Assembly: GCF_026559675.1 (NCBI RefSeq)
Contig: NZ_CP092891.1
Coordinates: 2,418,001-2,482,000, forward strand
Source: Microbacterium oxydans
Lineage (GTDB): Bacteria > Actinomycetota > Actinomycetes > Actinomycetales > Microbacteriaceae
Direction: 5' to 3'
Length of the DNA: 64,000 nt
Shown: piece after piece, positions 35,482-44,409 of the stretch
How the letters are laid out: the number at the start of each line of letters is the position of its first letter
How positions within the stretch are numbered: the first letter of the stretch is position 1
Notes under the pieces: model-generated
Seen by the model: the letters and a program-made list of their open reading frames with translations, nothing else
What the model was told of the DNA's origin: nothing
Databases searched by the model: none
Program-made: the position numbers and the translations under genes

Positions 35482-36807
35482 ATGACCACGTCGACGGCGC
35501 TGCTCACCGACCGTTACGAGCTGACGATGCTCGCCGCCTCGCTCCGGGACGGGACCGCCTTCCGCCCCAGTGTCTTCGAGCTGTTCTCGCGACGATTGTC
35601 CGGAGGGCGCCGCTTCGGCGTCGTCGCCGGCACCGGGCGCCTGCTCGGTCTACTCCGTGATTTCCGCTTCGGCGAGGACGAGCTGCGATTCCTCCGGGAC
35701 GAGGAGGTGGTCGACGCCGCGTCCATCAAGCACCTCGAGGACTACCGGTTCACGGGCTCGATCCGCGGCTACCGCGAGGGCGAGCTCTACTTCCCCGGCT
35801 CCCCCATCCTCACCGTCGAGGGGACGTTCGCCGACGCCGTGGTCCTGGAGACCCTGGCCCTGAGCGTGCTCAACCACGACTCCGCGGTCGCCACCGCCGC
35901 CTCACGGATGAGCATCGCCGCGGGTGAGCGCCCCCTGGCCGAGATGGGCTCGCGCCGCGCCGCCGAGCGCTCGGCCGTCGCCGCGGCGCGTGCCGCCTAC
36001 ATCGCCGGGTTCGGCGCGACGAGCAACCTCGAGGCCGGACGGAGCTGGGGCATCCCGACCATGGGCACCGCGGCCCACTCGTGGACGCTGCTGCACGACA
36101 CGGAGGAGGAGGCGTTCCGCGCCCAGGTCGAGAGCATGGGCGTCGGCACGACCCTGCTCGTCGACACCTACGACATCCGCACCGGCGTGGAGACCGCGAT
36201 CCGGGTCGCCGGCACCGGACTCGGCGGTGTCCGCATCGACTCGGGCGACCTTCCGATCGTCGCCGGCGACGTGCGCGCGCAGCTCGACGAGCTCGGCGCC
36301 ACCGAGACCCGCATCACCGTGACCAGCGATCTCGACGAGTATGCGATCGCGGCCCTCGCGGCGTCGCCGGTGGACGCCTATGGCGTCGGGACCTCCGTGG
36401 TCACCGGATCGGGCTACCCGACCGCGAGCATGGTCTACAAGCTGGTGGCCCGACAGGATGCCGGCGGCGCCTGGATCGGCGTCGCCAAGGCCTCGGCCGA
36501 CAAGGCTTCGTACGGCGGACGCAAGGCCGCGTTCCGGACGCTCGTCGACGGTGTCGCGACGGCCGAGACCGTCGTCGTCTCGGACGGCTTCGAGGAGCTC
36601 GACACCCCGTCCGAGCACCCCGACGGTCGCCCGCTGCAGGTGACGTTCGTCGAAGCCGGCGACATCGACACCGCGCACGAGGGTGTCGAGGGGACGTCAG
36701 CGGCGCGGGCGCATCACCTGCGCGTGCGCGAGGAGCTTCCGGTGCGCGCTCTCGCGCTCAGCAAGTCCGACCCGGCGATTCCCACCGTGTACGTCGAGGC
36801 CGACTGA
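35482..36807 (+). CDS. pncB: Nicotinate phosphoribosyltransferase
   Basis: A 441-residue enzyme of the NAD salvage pathway that adds phosphoribose to nicotinate. It has [11 protein letters not shown] at the N-terminus, [12 protein letters not shown] and the conserved THSWTLL-type catalytic loop ([15 protein letters not shown]), plus [10 protein letters not shown] for the phosphate. Length is normal. It is divergent from murI. Confidence 0.95.
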   Translation: MTTSTALLTDRYELTMLAASLRDGTAFRPSVFELFSRRLSGGRRFGVVAGTGRLLGLLRDFRFGEDELRFLRDEEVVDAASIKHLEDYRFTGSIRGYREGELYFPGSPILTVEGTFADAVVLETLALSVLNHDSAVATAASRMSIAAGERPLAEMGSRRAAERSAVAAARAAYIAGFGATSNLEAGRSWGIPTMGTAAHSWTLLHDTEEEAFRAQVESMGVGTTLLVDTYDIRTGVETAIRVAGTGLGGVRIDSGDLPIVAGDVRAQLDELGATETRITVTSDLDEYAIAALAASPVDAYGVGTSVVTGSGYPTASMVYKLVARQDAGGAWIGVAKASADKASYGGRKAAFRTLVDGVATAETVVVSDGFEELDTPSEHPDGRPLQVTFVEAGDIDTAHEGVEGTSAARAHHLRVREELPVRALALSKSDPAIPTVYVEAD

Positions 36808-36809
36808 CC

Positions 36810-37076
36810 TCAGCCGACCATCGACTCGTAGATCTCCTTGCACGTGGGGCAGATCGGGAACTTCTCCGGGTCGCGGCCCGGGGTCCACTTCTTGCCGCAC
36901 AGCGCGCGCACCGGCTTGCCGGTGATCGCGGACTCGAGGATCTTGTCCTTCTTCACGTAATGCGAGAAGCGCTCATGGTCGCCCGGTTCGAGATTCTCCT
37001 CGCGGAGGAGCTCTTCCAGTTCGCGATCAAGCGTTGCCACGCCGCCCTGATCGGGGCTGTCCAGCGGAGTACTCAT
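36810..37076 (-). CDS. DUF3039-family small protein
   Basis: An 88-residue protein found throughout actinomycetes. Residues near 50 (ALCGKKW) and 73 (CPTCKEIYESMVG) give three cysteines in a zinc-ribbon-like setting. The N-terminal half is acidic. TAGACT (37083-37088) ends six bases before ATG 37074-37076. Function is unknown. It is convergent with pncB, two bases apart. Confidence 0.85.
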   Translation of the reverse strand: MSTPLDSPDQGGVATLDRELEELLREENLEPGDHERFSHYVKKDKILESAITGKPVRALCGKKWTPGRDPEKFPICPTCKEIYESMVG

Positions 37077-37082
37077 CCCGTG

Positions 37083-37088
37083 AGTCTA
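37083..37088 (-). promoter_or_regulatory. Leaderless-type -10 element of the DUF3039 gene
   Basis: TAGACT on the minus strand, six bases before ATG 37074-37076. Confidence 0.55.
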
Positions 37089-37116
37089 GCGGCGTCGAGC
37101 CCCTCGCGGGCGGCTG

Positions 37117-38682
37117 TCACGCGGTCTCGACGAACTCCATCAGCCGCTCGCCGCTGCGCTCGAAGATGCGCCCGCCGATCACCGCGCCGGCCGCCAGTGC
37201 CAGCAGGCCGACGATGAGTCCGACCCAGAACGTCGCCGGGGCGTAAGCGGAGCCCTCGACGATCGTGGCCGCGAACAGCCATACGGTCGGCACGCTCAGG
37301 ACGATCGCGCCGAGGAACGCCGCGGCCGGGCCGTAGGCTCCGCGCGAGGTCGGGCGCTGCGGCTGCTGGAACGGGCTGTCGCCGGGGCGGGAGACCGCGT
37401 ACGGGGCCACGACCGAGACGATGCTCGAGATGCCCAGCGCGCTGAACAGCAGGCTCGCTCCGAGGCCGACGAGCGGCAGGAGCAGGCCCCAGCTCCCCAC
37501 CAGGAGCAGGGAGAGCGGCACCGCGATCGCGAGGACAGGGACGGCCACGAGGAGAACGGGGATGAGGCGACCGAGACGGTCGGGGAGTCCGCGGACACCG
37601 CTCGCCACATGGGTCCACAGCGCCGTCGAGTCGTAGGCGACGTCGTTGTGCGGGAGCCATCCGAAGAAGAGGGCCATCACGGGGACAGGCACGAGCGCGG
37701 CGATCTCGATCGGGACGCCGGCGACGACAAGCGGCAGCACGGTGAGCACACCCGCGACCGGGACGACGATGAGGTTCATGATGTAGCGGCGGTCGCGGAG
37801 CCAGTACACGAGGCTCCGGGACGCGATCGCACCGAACGCGTTGGAGGGCAGGAGTCCGAACCAGCCGAGGCCGGTGCGCTCGCGCGCGGCCACCGGACGC
37901 TCCGTGGTCGTCAGCAGACGCCGGACCAGCCAGGACCAGGCCAGCCACAGGAGGCCGACGGTGAGGATCGCGACGATACCGCTCACCCAGGCGCCCGCGG
38001 TGTCACCCACGGCCGCGGCGAAGAGGAATGCGGGCGAGGCTCCGAGCGGGGTGAAGCCGAACGCGGTCGACAGCGTCGCCAGCGCGTCGGGCACATGGCC
38101 GTCCCAGCGCAGCGAGCCGAAGAAGACCGCGACCGGGAAGGCGATCACGATCAGCGCGAGAGCGAACAGCGCGGTGAGCTCGCGCGAACGGCGCTCCGGA
38201 AGCAGGAGCGCGTTCACCGCCATGCCGATCCGGGAGACGAGGACGGTCGTGATCACGCCGACGAGCGTCATCAGGACGGCGAGCGGCCAGGGCGTGCCCG
38301 CACCGATCGCGACGATGCAGACGCTGATGTACACGGCCAGGAGCGCGAGGCTGGGCACGCTGATGAACGCCGCCAGCGCGAGCACACCCGGCATCCGGCG
38401 CTCATCCACGCCGAAGACGGCGAAACGTCGCGGGTCGAGTTGATCCACCGCGCCGACGAGGATCGGCCCGACGAGGAAGCCGAGGAGCAGTGCTGCCCCG
38501 CCCAGGACCATGACGGCGCGGGCGACGGGCACCGATGCTCCCGCGAGGCTGAATACGGCGAGGCACACCGCGACCGTGACGGCGGCCACGGCCGCGAACG
38601 CGAGGAGCGCCCGGACCCGACGATCGCCGCGCAACGAGCCGAGGAGGAGCGCGAACCTCAGTCGGAGAACGTGTGCAGCCAC
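37117..38682 (-). CDS. ABC-type transport membrane protein, function unknown
   Basis: A 521-residue protein with about twelve hydrophobic segments, the permease partner of the ATPase encoded before it (25-base overlap). It has no clear substrate-binding motifs. The layout of paired helices with a short loop DQLDPRRFAVFGVDERRMPG after the first helices is found in a class of actinomycete exporters of unknown cargo. The C-terminus is a short cytosolic tail. Confidence 0.75.
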   Translation of the reverse strand: MAAHVLRLRFALLLGSLRGDRRVRALLAFAAVAAVTVAVCLAVFSLAGASVPVARAVMVLGGAALLLGFLVGPILVGAVDQLDPRRFAVFGVDERRMPGVLALAAFISVPSLALLAVYISVCIVAIGAGTPWPLAVLMTLVGVITTVLVSRIGMAVNALLLPERRSRELTALFALALIVIAFPVAVFFGSLRWDGHVPDALATLSTAFGFTPLGASPAFLFAAAVGDTAGAWVSGIVAILTVGLLWLAWSWLVRRLLTTTERPVAARERTGLGWFGLLPSNAFGAIASRSLVYWLRDRRYIMNLIVVPVAGVLTVLPLVVAGVPIEIAALVPVPVMALFFGWLPHNDVAYDSTALWTHVASGVRGLPDRLGRLIPVLLVAVPVLAIAVPLSLLLVGSWGLLLPLVGLGASLLFSALGISSIVSVVAPYAVSRPGDSPFQQPQRPTSRGAYGPAAAFLGAIVLSVPTVWLFAATIVEGSAYAPATFWVGLIVGLLALAAGAVIGGRIFERSGERLMEFVETA

Positions 38683-40523
38683 TCGAGCCCCTCCACCTCT
38701 CCGCTGGAACCGGCGAGTTCGACGAAGCGCGCCTCGAGGGTCTGCCCCGCGCGCACCTCGTCGATCGTGCCTTCGGCGAGCACTTCTCCGCCGACGATGA
38801 TGGCCACCCGTGAACAGACGCGTTCGACCAGGTCCATGCCGTGGCTGGAGAGGATGACGGTACCGCCGTGCGAGACGTAGGCGCGCAGGATGTCGAGGAT
38901 GACCGCGGACGACACCGGGTCGACCGACTCGAACGGCTCGTCGAGGACGAGCACGCGCGGCGAATGGATCATGGCGCCGGCGAGCATGATCTTCTTCGTC
39001 ATGCCGGCCGAGTAGTCCGAGACCACGCGGCTGAGCGCATCGCCGAGATCGAACGCCCGGGCGAGATCGGCCGCGCGCTTCTCGATCACATCCGCGGTGA
39101 GGCCGCGCAGCAGACCGTAGTAGTAGAGGAGCTGGCGACCGGTGAGCCGGTCGAAGGTCCGCAGCCGGTCGGGCAGCACACCCATCAGCCGCTTCGCCGC
39201 CTGCGGCTTCGCGGCCTGATCGACGCCGCAGATCACGACGCTGCCCTCGTCGGCGCGCAGCAGACCGGCGACGATCGAGAGGGTGGTGGTCTTACCGGCG
39301 CCGTTGGGCCCGACGATCCCGTAGAACGATCCGGCGGGGACGGTCAGGTCGATCCCGTCGACGGCGCGGTTGTCGCCGAACTGCTTGACGAGACCGCGGA
39401 TGCGGATCGCCTCGCTGCCCGACGTGTGATCGATGTGACCGGCGGCCTCCGCGGCCGCATCGTCGGAATCCGCGACGGCCTCCACGACCTCGACGGACTC
39501 CGCCTCGCGCACCGGCTCGGCATCGACGACGACCAGCGGCTCAGCAGCCTCGTCCCTGGTCGGCACCGGCGCCTCCGCCGCGGGGACCTGCTCGACCACC
39601 GGAGCCTCTACGACGATCGGAGCCTGCTCGACGACCGGAGCCTGCTCGATCACCGGAGCCTGCTCGACGATCGAAGCCTGCTCGATCGGAGCCTGCTCGA
39701 CGACTGGAGCCGCTTCCGCGTTCGCCTTCGCTTCCTTCGCCGCCTTGTCCGCCGCAGCCTTCTCCGCCTTGGCGGCCGCAGCCTTCGCCGCGGCCGTCTT
39801 CGCCGCAGCGGTCTTCGCGGATGCGGTCTTCGCGGACGCCGTCCGTGCGGTCGACTTCGCCGCCGCAGCCTTGGCCGCGGCGGTCTTGGCGGCGGCCGTC
39901 TTCGCCGCTGTGGTCTTGGCAGCGGTCGACTTCGCGGCCGTGGTCTTGGCAGCGGTCGACTTCGCCGCCGCCGGCTTCGCGGAGGACGCGCGCGCTGCGG
40001 CCGTCGTGGAGGAGGCGGTCTTCGCCGCTGCGGTCCTCGCCGCAGTGTTCTTCGCCGCCGCGCTGCGCGCGGTCGAGGCCGTGCGCTTCGGAGCAGGCGA
40101 CGCGATGGGCGTGTCGCCGGCACCGTCGGCCAGTGCCTGGGGAAGGGGCTCCACCACCACGTCCGCGGTCGGAGCAGCCTTCTCGGCAGCAGCCCTCGCG
40201 GTGCTGGTCTTCGCGGTGCTGGTCTTCGCGGTGCTGGTCCGCGCCGCTGATGTCTTCGCCGCGGAGGACTTCGACGCGGTGGTCTTCGAGGTCGCCGACG
40301 TGGCGGGCGTGCGCTTCGCCGCAGCGGACTTCGCGGGCGTGCGCGGCGTGGTCGGCTTCTTGGCAGCCGGGCTCTTCGCGGCGGGCTTCGGCGTGGTCTT
40401 CTCGGCGTCCGATGCGCCTTCCGGAGCCGGCTTCGCCGTCGGCGCGCTCTTCGCCGACGCCTTCTGCGGCGTGGTCTCGGTATCTTCCACCTGGGCGGTG
40501 CGGTCGTCAGGGGAGGCAGTCAC
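38658..40523 (-). CDS. ABC transporter ATPase with 367-residue low-complexity N-terminal tail
   Basis: A 621-residue protein. Residues 368-621 are an ABC domain with Walker A GPNGAGKT near 405, signature-like YSAGM, Walker B VLVLDEPFESVDP and H-loop SSHG. The signature has SAG in place of SGG. Residues 1-290 are made of alanine, lysine, threonine and proline units such as AAKTAAAKT, like histone H1 tails. Residues near 290-340 repeat VEQAPVIEQAP. The start GTG 40521-40523 is supported by TACCGT six bases upstream, so the tail is not an artefact of a long reading frame. Its partner is the membrane protein that overlaps its 3' end. Confidence 0.88.
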   Translation of the reverse strand: MTASPDDRTAQVEDTETTPQKASAKSAPTAKPAPEGASDAEKTTPKPAAKSPAAKKPTTPRTPAKSAAAKRTPATSATSKTTASKSSAAKTSAARTSTAKTSTAKTSTARAAAEKAAPTADVVVEPLPQALADGAGDTPIASPAPKRTASTARSAAAKNTAARTAAAKTASSTTAAARASSAKPAAAKSTAAKTTAAKSTAAKTTAAKTAAAKTAAAKAAAAKSTARTASAKTASAKTAAAKTAAAKAAAAKAEKAAADKAAKEAKANAEAAPVVEQAPIEQASIVEQAPVIEQAPVVEQAPIVVEAPVVEQVPAAEAPVPTRDEAAEPLVVVDAEPVREAESVEVVEAVADSDDAAAEAAGHIDHTSGSEAIRIRGLVKQFGDNRAVDGIDLTVPAGSFYGIVGPNGAGKTTTLSIVAGLLRADEGSVVICGVDQAAKPQAAKRLMGVLPDRLRTFDRLTGRQLLYYYGLLRGLTADVIEKRAADLARAFDLGDALSRVVSDYSAGMTKKIMLAGAMIHSPRVLVLDEPFESVDPVSSAVILDILRAYVSHGGTVILSSHGMDLVERVCSRVAIIVGGEVLAEGTIDEVRAGQTLEARFVELAGSSGEVEGLEWLHTFSD

Positions 40524-40529
40524 CGTCCT

Positions 40530-40535
40530 ACGGTA
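40530..40535 (-). promoter_or_regulatory. Leaderless-type -10 element of the tailed ATPase gene
   Basis: TACCGT on the minus strand, six bases before GTG 40521-40523. Confidence 0.5.
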
Positions 40536-40773
40536 TCAACGGGTGGCTGCATCCCGAGCCCGCCGCGCAATAAACTGCCCTCGTATCGCGAGAATCGGCG
40601 GGGATCGAGCGACGAGCGGAAGCCTGTGCGTCCGGTGTGTACTCGGTCACGAAATGGCAACAGGGGTGCCCCTGACCCGGGGCTTCCCAGCCTGGATCGC
40701 TAGCATGAACGCGGCACGACGAAGTGTCTGGTCGGTTAATCGACCGTGAACACAACTTCCTTTAGGAGCACTC

Positions 40774-41466
40774 GTGACTCTTCAGACCGTCATCCTCGCC
40801 GCCGGAATGGGCTCGCGCCTCGGCCGCGCGCTGCCGAAGCCGCTCACCGAACTGAGCGACGGCCGCACGATCATGGGCCAGCAGCACGACAACATCCGCG
40901 CCGCCTTCGGGTCCGACGCCCGCATCACCACCGTCGTCGGCTACCGCGCCGAGACCATCATCGACGCCTTCCCCCAGGTCAACTACGTCCACAACGAGCG
41001 CTACGACGAGACCAACACCTCGAAGAGCCTGCTCCGTGCCCTCGGCGCGACGGGGCGTGGCGGCGTGCTGTGGATGAACGGCGACGTGGTGTTCGACCCG
41101 ATGATCCTCGGCCGTGCGCTCGAGTACATCGAGCGCGACCAGTCCTTCGTGACCGTCAACACCTCCAAGGTCAGTGACGAAGAGGTCAAGTACACGATCA
41201 CGGCCGAGGGCTACATCAACGAGCTGTCCAAGACCGTCAAGGGCGGTCTCGGCGAGGCCGTCGGCATCAACTACATCTCCTCCACGCACAAGAAGGCGTT
41301 CATGCGCCAGCTGCAGCGCGTCGAGGACCAGGACTACTTCGAGCGCGGCCTCGAGCTCGCGATCGCCGAGGACGGCCTGCTGCTCGAGCCGATGGACGTC
41401 TCCGACCTGTACGCGGTCGAGGTCGACTTCGCGGAAGACCTCGAGCGGGCGAACCTCTTCGTCTGA
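40774..41466 (+). CDS. Sugar-phosphate/phosphocholine-type nucleotidyltransferase
   Basis: A 230-residue NTP transferase of the LicC/GlmU-like fold. The NTP-binding motif is AAGMGSRLGRALPKPL near the N-terminus; the metal-binding aspartate is in MNGDVVFDP. The likely reaction is transfer of a nucleotide to a sugar phosphate or phosphocholine. AGGAGC precedes GTG 40774. A TAGCAT hexamer at 40701-40706 may be its -10. It is followed by a strong terminator and stands alone, so context does not show the substrate. Confidence 0.85.
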   Translation: MTLQTVILAAGMGSRLGRALPKPLTELSDGRTIMGQQHDNIRAAFGSDARITTVVGYRAETIIDAFPQVNYVHNERYDETNTSKSLLRALGATGRGGVLWMNGDVVFDPMILGRALEYIERDQSFVTVNTSKVSDEEVKYTITAEGYINELSKTVKGGLGEAVGINYISSTHKKAFMRQLQRVEDQDYFERGLELAIAEDGLLLEPMDVSDLYAVEVDFAEDLERANLFV

Positions 41467-41475
41467 TCCGTCTCA

Positions 41476-41517
41476 CGAACGCCCGGCTCCCTCGCGGAGC
41501 CGGGCGTTCGGCGTTTT
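41476..41517 (+). terminator. Terminator of the nucleotidyltransferase gene
   Basis: The stem CGAACGCCCGGCTCC (41476-41490) and its complement (41496-41510) has loop CTCGC and is followed by GCGTTTT, a clear rho-independent terminator. Confidence 0.9.
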
Positions 41518-41532
41518 CGCGGTCTGGCTCCC

Positions 41533-41538
41533 TAGGAT
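41533..41538 (+). promoter_or_regulatory. Leaderless-type -10 element before 41545
   Basis: TAGGAT, six bases before ATG 41545. Confidence 0.55.
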
Positions 41539-41544
41539 CACACC

Positions 41545-42483
41545 ATGGCTCCCAAGGTGCACAAGATCCACTCCCTCCCGGACGACTCTCCGTGGGACAA
41601 GGGCGTGCCGCCGACAGGCTCGGCGGAGCACCCGATGATGGTGCGCGGCCTCGATCGCGTGCTGTCCATCCAGCGCCCCCTCGTCCTGGCGCACATCCGC
41701 AGCATCCGCCTGCGGAACCCCCACGCGTCGCCGGCGGAGATCATCCGCATCCTGGAACGGCGCTACCTCGCCGCCGTGACCACCGGCGGGGCCGCAGTGG
41801 GTGCGACCGCCGTCGTCCCGGGCATCGGGACCGGCGTCACGCTCGCCCTCTCCGGCGTCGAGACCGTCGGCTTCGTGGAGTCGACCGCTCTGTTCGCGCA
41901 GTCGGTCGCCGAGGTGCACGGCATCGCGGTCGCGAACCCCGACCGCGCGCGGGCTCTGGTGATGACGCTGATGCTCGGCAAGGAGGGCGTCGACCTGGTC
42001 GGACAGCTCGCCGGACAGGTGGCCGGACGTGGCGGGAGCAGATCGTCGTACTGGGGCGAGCTCGTCACGAAGTCGCTCCCCCGCGCCGCGGTCGGCCCGC
42101 TGGTCGACCAGCTCAAGAGCATGTTCGTGAAGCAGTTCGCCGCCAAAGGCGGGGCCTCCGTCATCGGCAAGGCTCTCCCGTTCGGGATCGGCGCCGCGAT
42201 CGGAGGGGCCGGCAACCACATCCTGGGGCGTCGGGTACTGACCACCTCGCACCGGGCCTTCGGAGCGGCACCGATCGACCTGCCCCTCGAGCTGGAACCG
42301 GTGCCCGGCGCCGAGAAGATGGAGATGCGGATTCTGCGCGGCGCACGCTACGCCGGCAACGCGGTCGTCGGCGCCGCAGGGACGACCGTGCGCGGTGTGG
42401 AGTGGGTCGGACGCAAGGCGCTGTCCGTCGGCCGCCGCCCGAAGACGGACCCGGAGCTGGAGCAAGGCGACACCGAGGAGTGA
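41545..42483 (+). CDS. Unrecognised protein, possibly EcsC-like
   Basis: A 312-residue protein, under a leaderless-type promoter and so probably expressed. The middle has a glycine/alanine-rich hydrophobic stretch (GGAAVGATAVVPGIGTG, near residue 75-95), then LSGVETVGFVESTALFAQSVAEVHGI. A second glycine-rich stretch (LPFGIGAAIGGAG) is near residue 215. The pattern is like the EcsC family, which associates with membranes, but I am not sure. No catalytic motif is visible. It precedes the carboxylase genes accD and accE on the same strand. Confidence 0.6.
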   Translation: MAPKVHKIHSLPDDSPWDKGVPPTGSAEHPMMVRGLDRVLSIQRPLVLAHIRSIRLRNPHASPAEIIRILERRYLAAVTTGGAAVGATAVVPGIGTGVTLALSGVETVGFVESTALFAQSVAEVHGIAVANPDRARALVMTLMLGKEGVDLVGQLAGQVAGRGGSRSSYWGELVTKSLPRAAVGPLVDQLKSMFVKQFAAKGGASVIGKALPFGIGAAIGGAGNHILGRRVLTTSHRAFGAAPIDLPLELEPVPGAEKMEMRILRGARYAGNAVVGAAGTTVRGVEWVGRKALSVGRRPKTDPELEQGDTEE

Positions 42484-42560
42484 CGGCACTGCGCGCACGT
42501 CGCCAAAGGATCGGCCGACCCGTTGTGCCGAGCATCCAACAGACGGGGCCGAGGCGACGC

Positions 42561-42566
42561 TAGGGT
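42561..42566 (+). promoter_or_regulatory. Leaderless-type -10 element of accD
   Basis: TAGGGT, seven bases before GTG 42574. It favours this GTG over the in-frame one at 42565. Confidence 0.5.
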
Positions 42567-42573
42567 GGAATCC

Positions 42574-44163
42574 GTGACGGACAAGCCCGACCTCTTTACC
42601 ACCGCCGGCAAGATCGCGGACCTGCGCGCTCGCTACACCGAAGCCGTCGTCGACGCAGAAGCGAAGGCGAAGGAGAAGCAGCACGCCAAGGGCAAGATGA
42701 CCGCCCGCGAGCGCATCGAGCTGCTCGTCGACCCCGGGAGCTTCGTCGAGTTCGACGAGTACGTGCGCCACCGCACCACCGCTTTCGGCATGGATCGCTC
42801 CCGTCCCTACGGCGACTCGGTCGTCACGGGCGTCGGAACGATCAACGGTCGCACCGTCGCGGTGTACTCGCAGGACTTCTCGACCTTCGGCGGCTCGCTC
42901 GGCGAGGTCGCGGGCGAGAAGATCGTCAAGATCATGGAGTTCGCGCTGGCCGGCGGCATGCCCTGCATCGGCATCCTCGACTCGGGCGGCGCGCGCATCC
43001 AGGAGGGCGTCGTCGCGCTCGGCAAGTACGGCGAGATCTTCCGCCTGAACACCCGCGCCTCCGGTGTCATCCCGCAGATCTCGATCATCATGGGCCCGGC
43101 GGCCGGCGGTGCGGTGTACTCCCCCGCCCTCACCGACTTCGTGATCATGGTCGACAAGACCAGCCAGATGTTCGTCACCGGCCCCGACGTGATCAAGACG
43201 GTCACGGGCGAGGACGTCGGCATGGAGGAGCTGGGCGGCGCCTACACGCACAACACCCGCTCCGGCGTCGCGCACTACCTCGCCGAGGACGAGGACGACG
43301 CGATCGACTACGCCCGCACGCTCCTCAGCTTCCTGCCGGACAACAACATGGCGGAGCTGCCCTCGTACGAGAGCGCCTTCGAGTTCGAGACGACCGACGC
43401 CGATCGCGTCCTCAACACGATCGTCCCCGACTCGACCAACCAGCCCTACGACATCCACACCGTGATCGAGCACGTCGTCGACGAGGGTGACTTCCTCGAG
43501 GTCCAGCCGCTGTTCGCCCCGAACATCGTCATCGGCTTCGGGCGCATCGAGGGCCGCTCGGTCGGCATCATCGCCAACCAGCCCTCGCAGATGGCCGGCA
43601 CGCTGAACATCGAGGCCGGCGAGAAGGCCAGCCGGTTCGTGCGCTTCTGCGACGCCTTCTCGATCCCGATCGTCACGCTCGTGGACGTGCCCGGCTACCT
43701 GCCCGGCACCGACCAGGAGTGGACCGGCGTCATCCGCCGCGGCGCCAAGCTGCTGTACGCCTACGCCGAGGCGACGGTGCCGCTCGTCACCGTCATCCTG
43801 CGCAAGGCCTACGGCGGCGCCTACATCGTGATGGGCTCGAAGCAGCTCGGCGCGGATGTCAACCTCGCGTGGCCGACGGCCGAGATCGCGGTCATGGGCG
43901 GCCAGGGTGCCGTCAACATCCTCTACCGCGGCGAGATCAAGAAGGCCGAGGAGGCTGGCGAGGACGTCGCGGCCGTGCGCACCCGCCTCGCGAACGAGTA
44001 CACCTACAACGTGGCGTCGCCCTTCCTGGCGGCCGAGCGCGGCGAGCTCGACGGCATCATCGAGCCGGCGAACACCCGCGTCTCGATCGCGAAGGCACTG
44101 CGCGCGCTGCGCGGCAAGCGCGCCGAGCTGCCCCCGAAGAAGCACGGGAACATCCCGCTGTGA
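42574..44163 (+). CDS. accD5: Acyl-CoA carboxylase carboxyltransferase (beta) subunit
   Basis: A 529-residue carboxyltransferase that moves CO2 from biotin to acetyl- or propionyl-CoA, feeding fatty and branched-chain acid synthesis. It has the crotonase-fold halves: [18 protein letters not shown], then [13 protein letters not shown] and [10 protein letters not shown] in the first and [11 protein letters not shown] and [12 protein letters not shown] in the second. It matches the AccD5/PccB class. accE overlaps its stop by four bases. The biotin carboxylase partner is at 53973-55739. Confidence 0.95.
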   Translation: MTDKPDLFTTAGKIADLRARYTEAVVDAEAKAKEKQHAKGKMTARERIELLVDPGSFVEFDEYVRHRTTAFGMDRSRPYGDSVVTGVGTINGRTVAVYSQDFSTFGGSLGEVAGEKIVKIMEFALAGGMPCIGILDSGGARIQEGVVALGKYGEIFRLNTRASGVIPQISIIMGPAAGGAVYSPALTDFVIMVDKTSQMFVTGPDVIKTVTGEDVGMEELGGAYTHNTRSGVAHYLAEDEDDAIDYARTLLSFLPDNNMAELPSYESAFEFETTDADRVLNTIVPDSTNQPYDIHTVIEHVVDEGDFLEVQPLFAPNIVIGFGRIEGRSVGIIANQPSQMAGTLNIEAGEKASRFVRFCDAFSIPIVTLVDVPGYLPGTDQEWTGVIRRGAKLLYAYAEATVPLVTVILRKAYGGAYIVMGSKQLGADVNLAWPTAEIAVMGGQGAVNILYRGEIKKAEEAGEDVAAVRTRLANEYTYNVASPFLAAERGELDGIIEPANTRVSIAKALRALRGKRAELPPKKHGNIPL

Positions 44164-44402
44164 CCGGGGACGACGCACAGACCGGCGCGGCGGACCAGGT
44201 CGCGCCGATGCTCGAGATCACGCGCGGCGAGGCGACCGAGGAGGAGCTCGCAGCCCTCATCGCCGTGATCAGCGAGGCGTATGCGACCGAGGCCGCGGAT
44301 GCCGTCGCGGACGAGCCCGCGGTGTCGGCCTGGACGCGCACGCAGCGCCCGCTGCGCCGTCCGCTGCGCCGCGACATCCCCTGGGGACGGTTCTCGGGCT
44401 GA
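44160..44402 (+). CDS. accE: Acyl-CoA carboxylase epsilon subunit
   Basis: An 80-residue small subunit that in actinomycetes joins and stabilises the carboxylase complex. It has [17 protein letters not shown] and the ending PWGRFSG, typical of AccE. GTG 44160 overlaps the accD stop (GTGA), so the two are coupled in translation. It is followed by the convergent GH38 gene after eight bases. Confidence 0.88.
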   Translation: MTGDDAQTGAADQVAPMLEITRGEATEEELAALIAVISEAYATEAADAVADEPAVSAWTRTQRPLRRPLRRDIPWGRFSG

Positions 44403-44409
44403 CGGCGCC

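Noticed and set aside
39600..40300. Short repeats that could look like a CRISPR array
   Set aside because: They are in-frame codon repeats of the alanine/lysine tail, without equal spacers.
41473..44178. A 901-residue minus-strand open frame across the nucleotidyltransferase end, the unknown protein and accD
   Set aside because: It is antisense to genes with clear domains and promoters; high GC creates long open antisense frames, and it contains no known motif.
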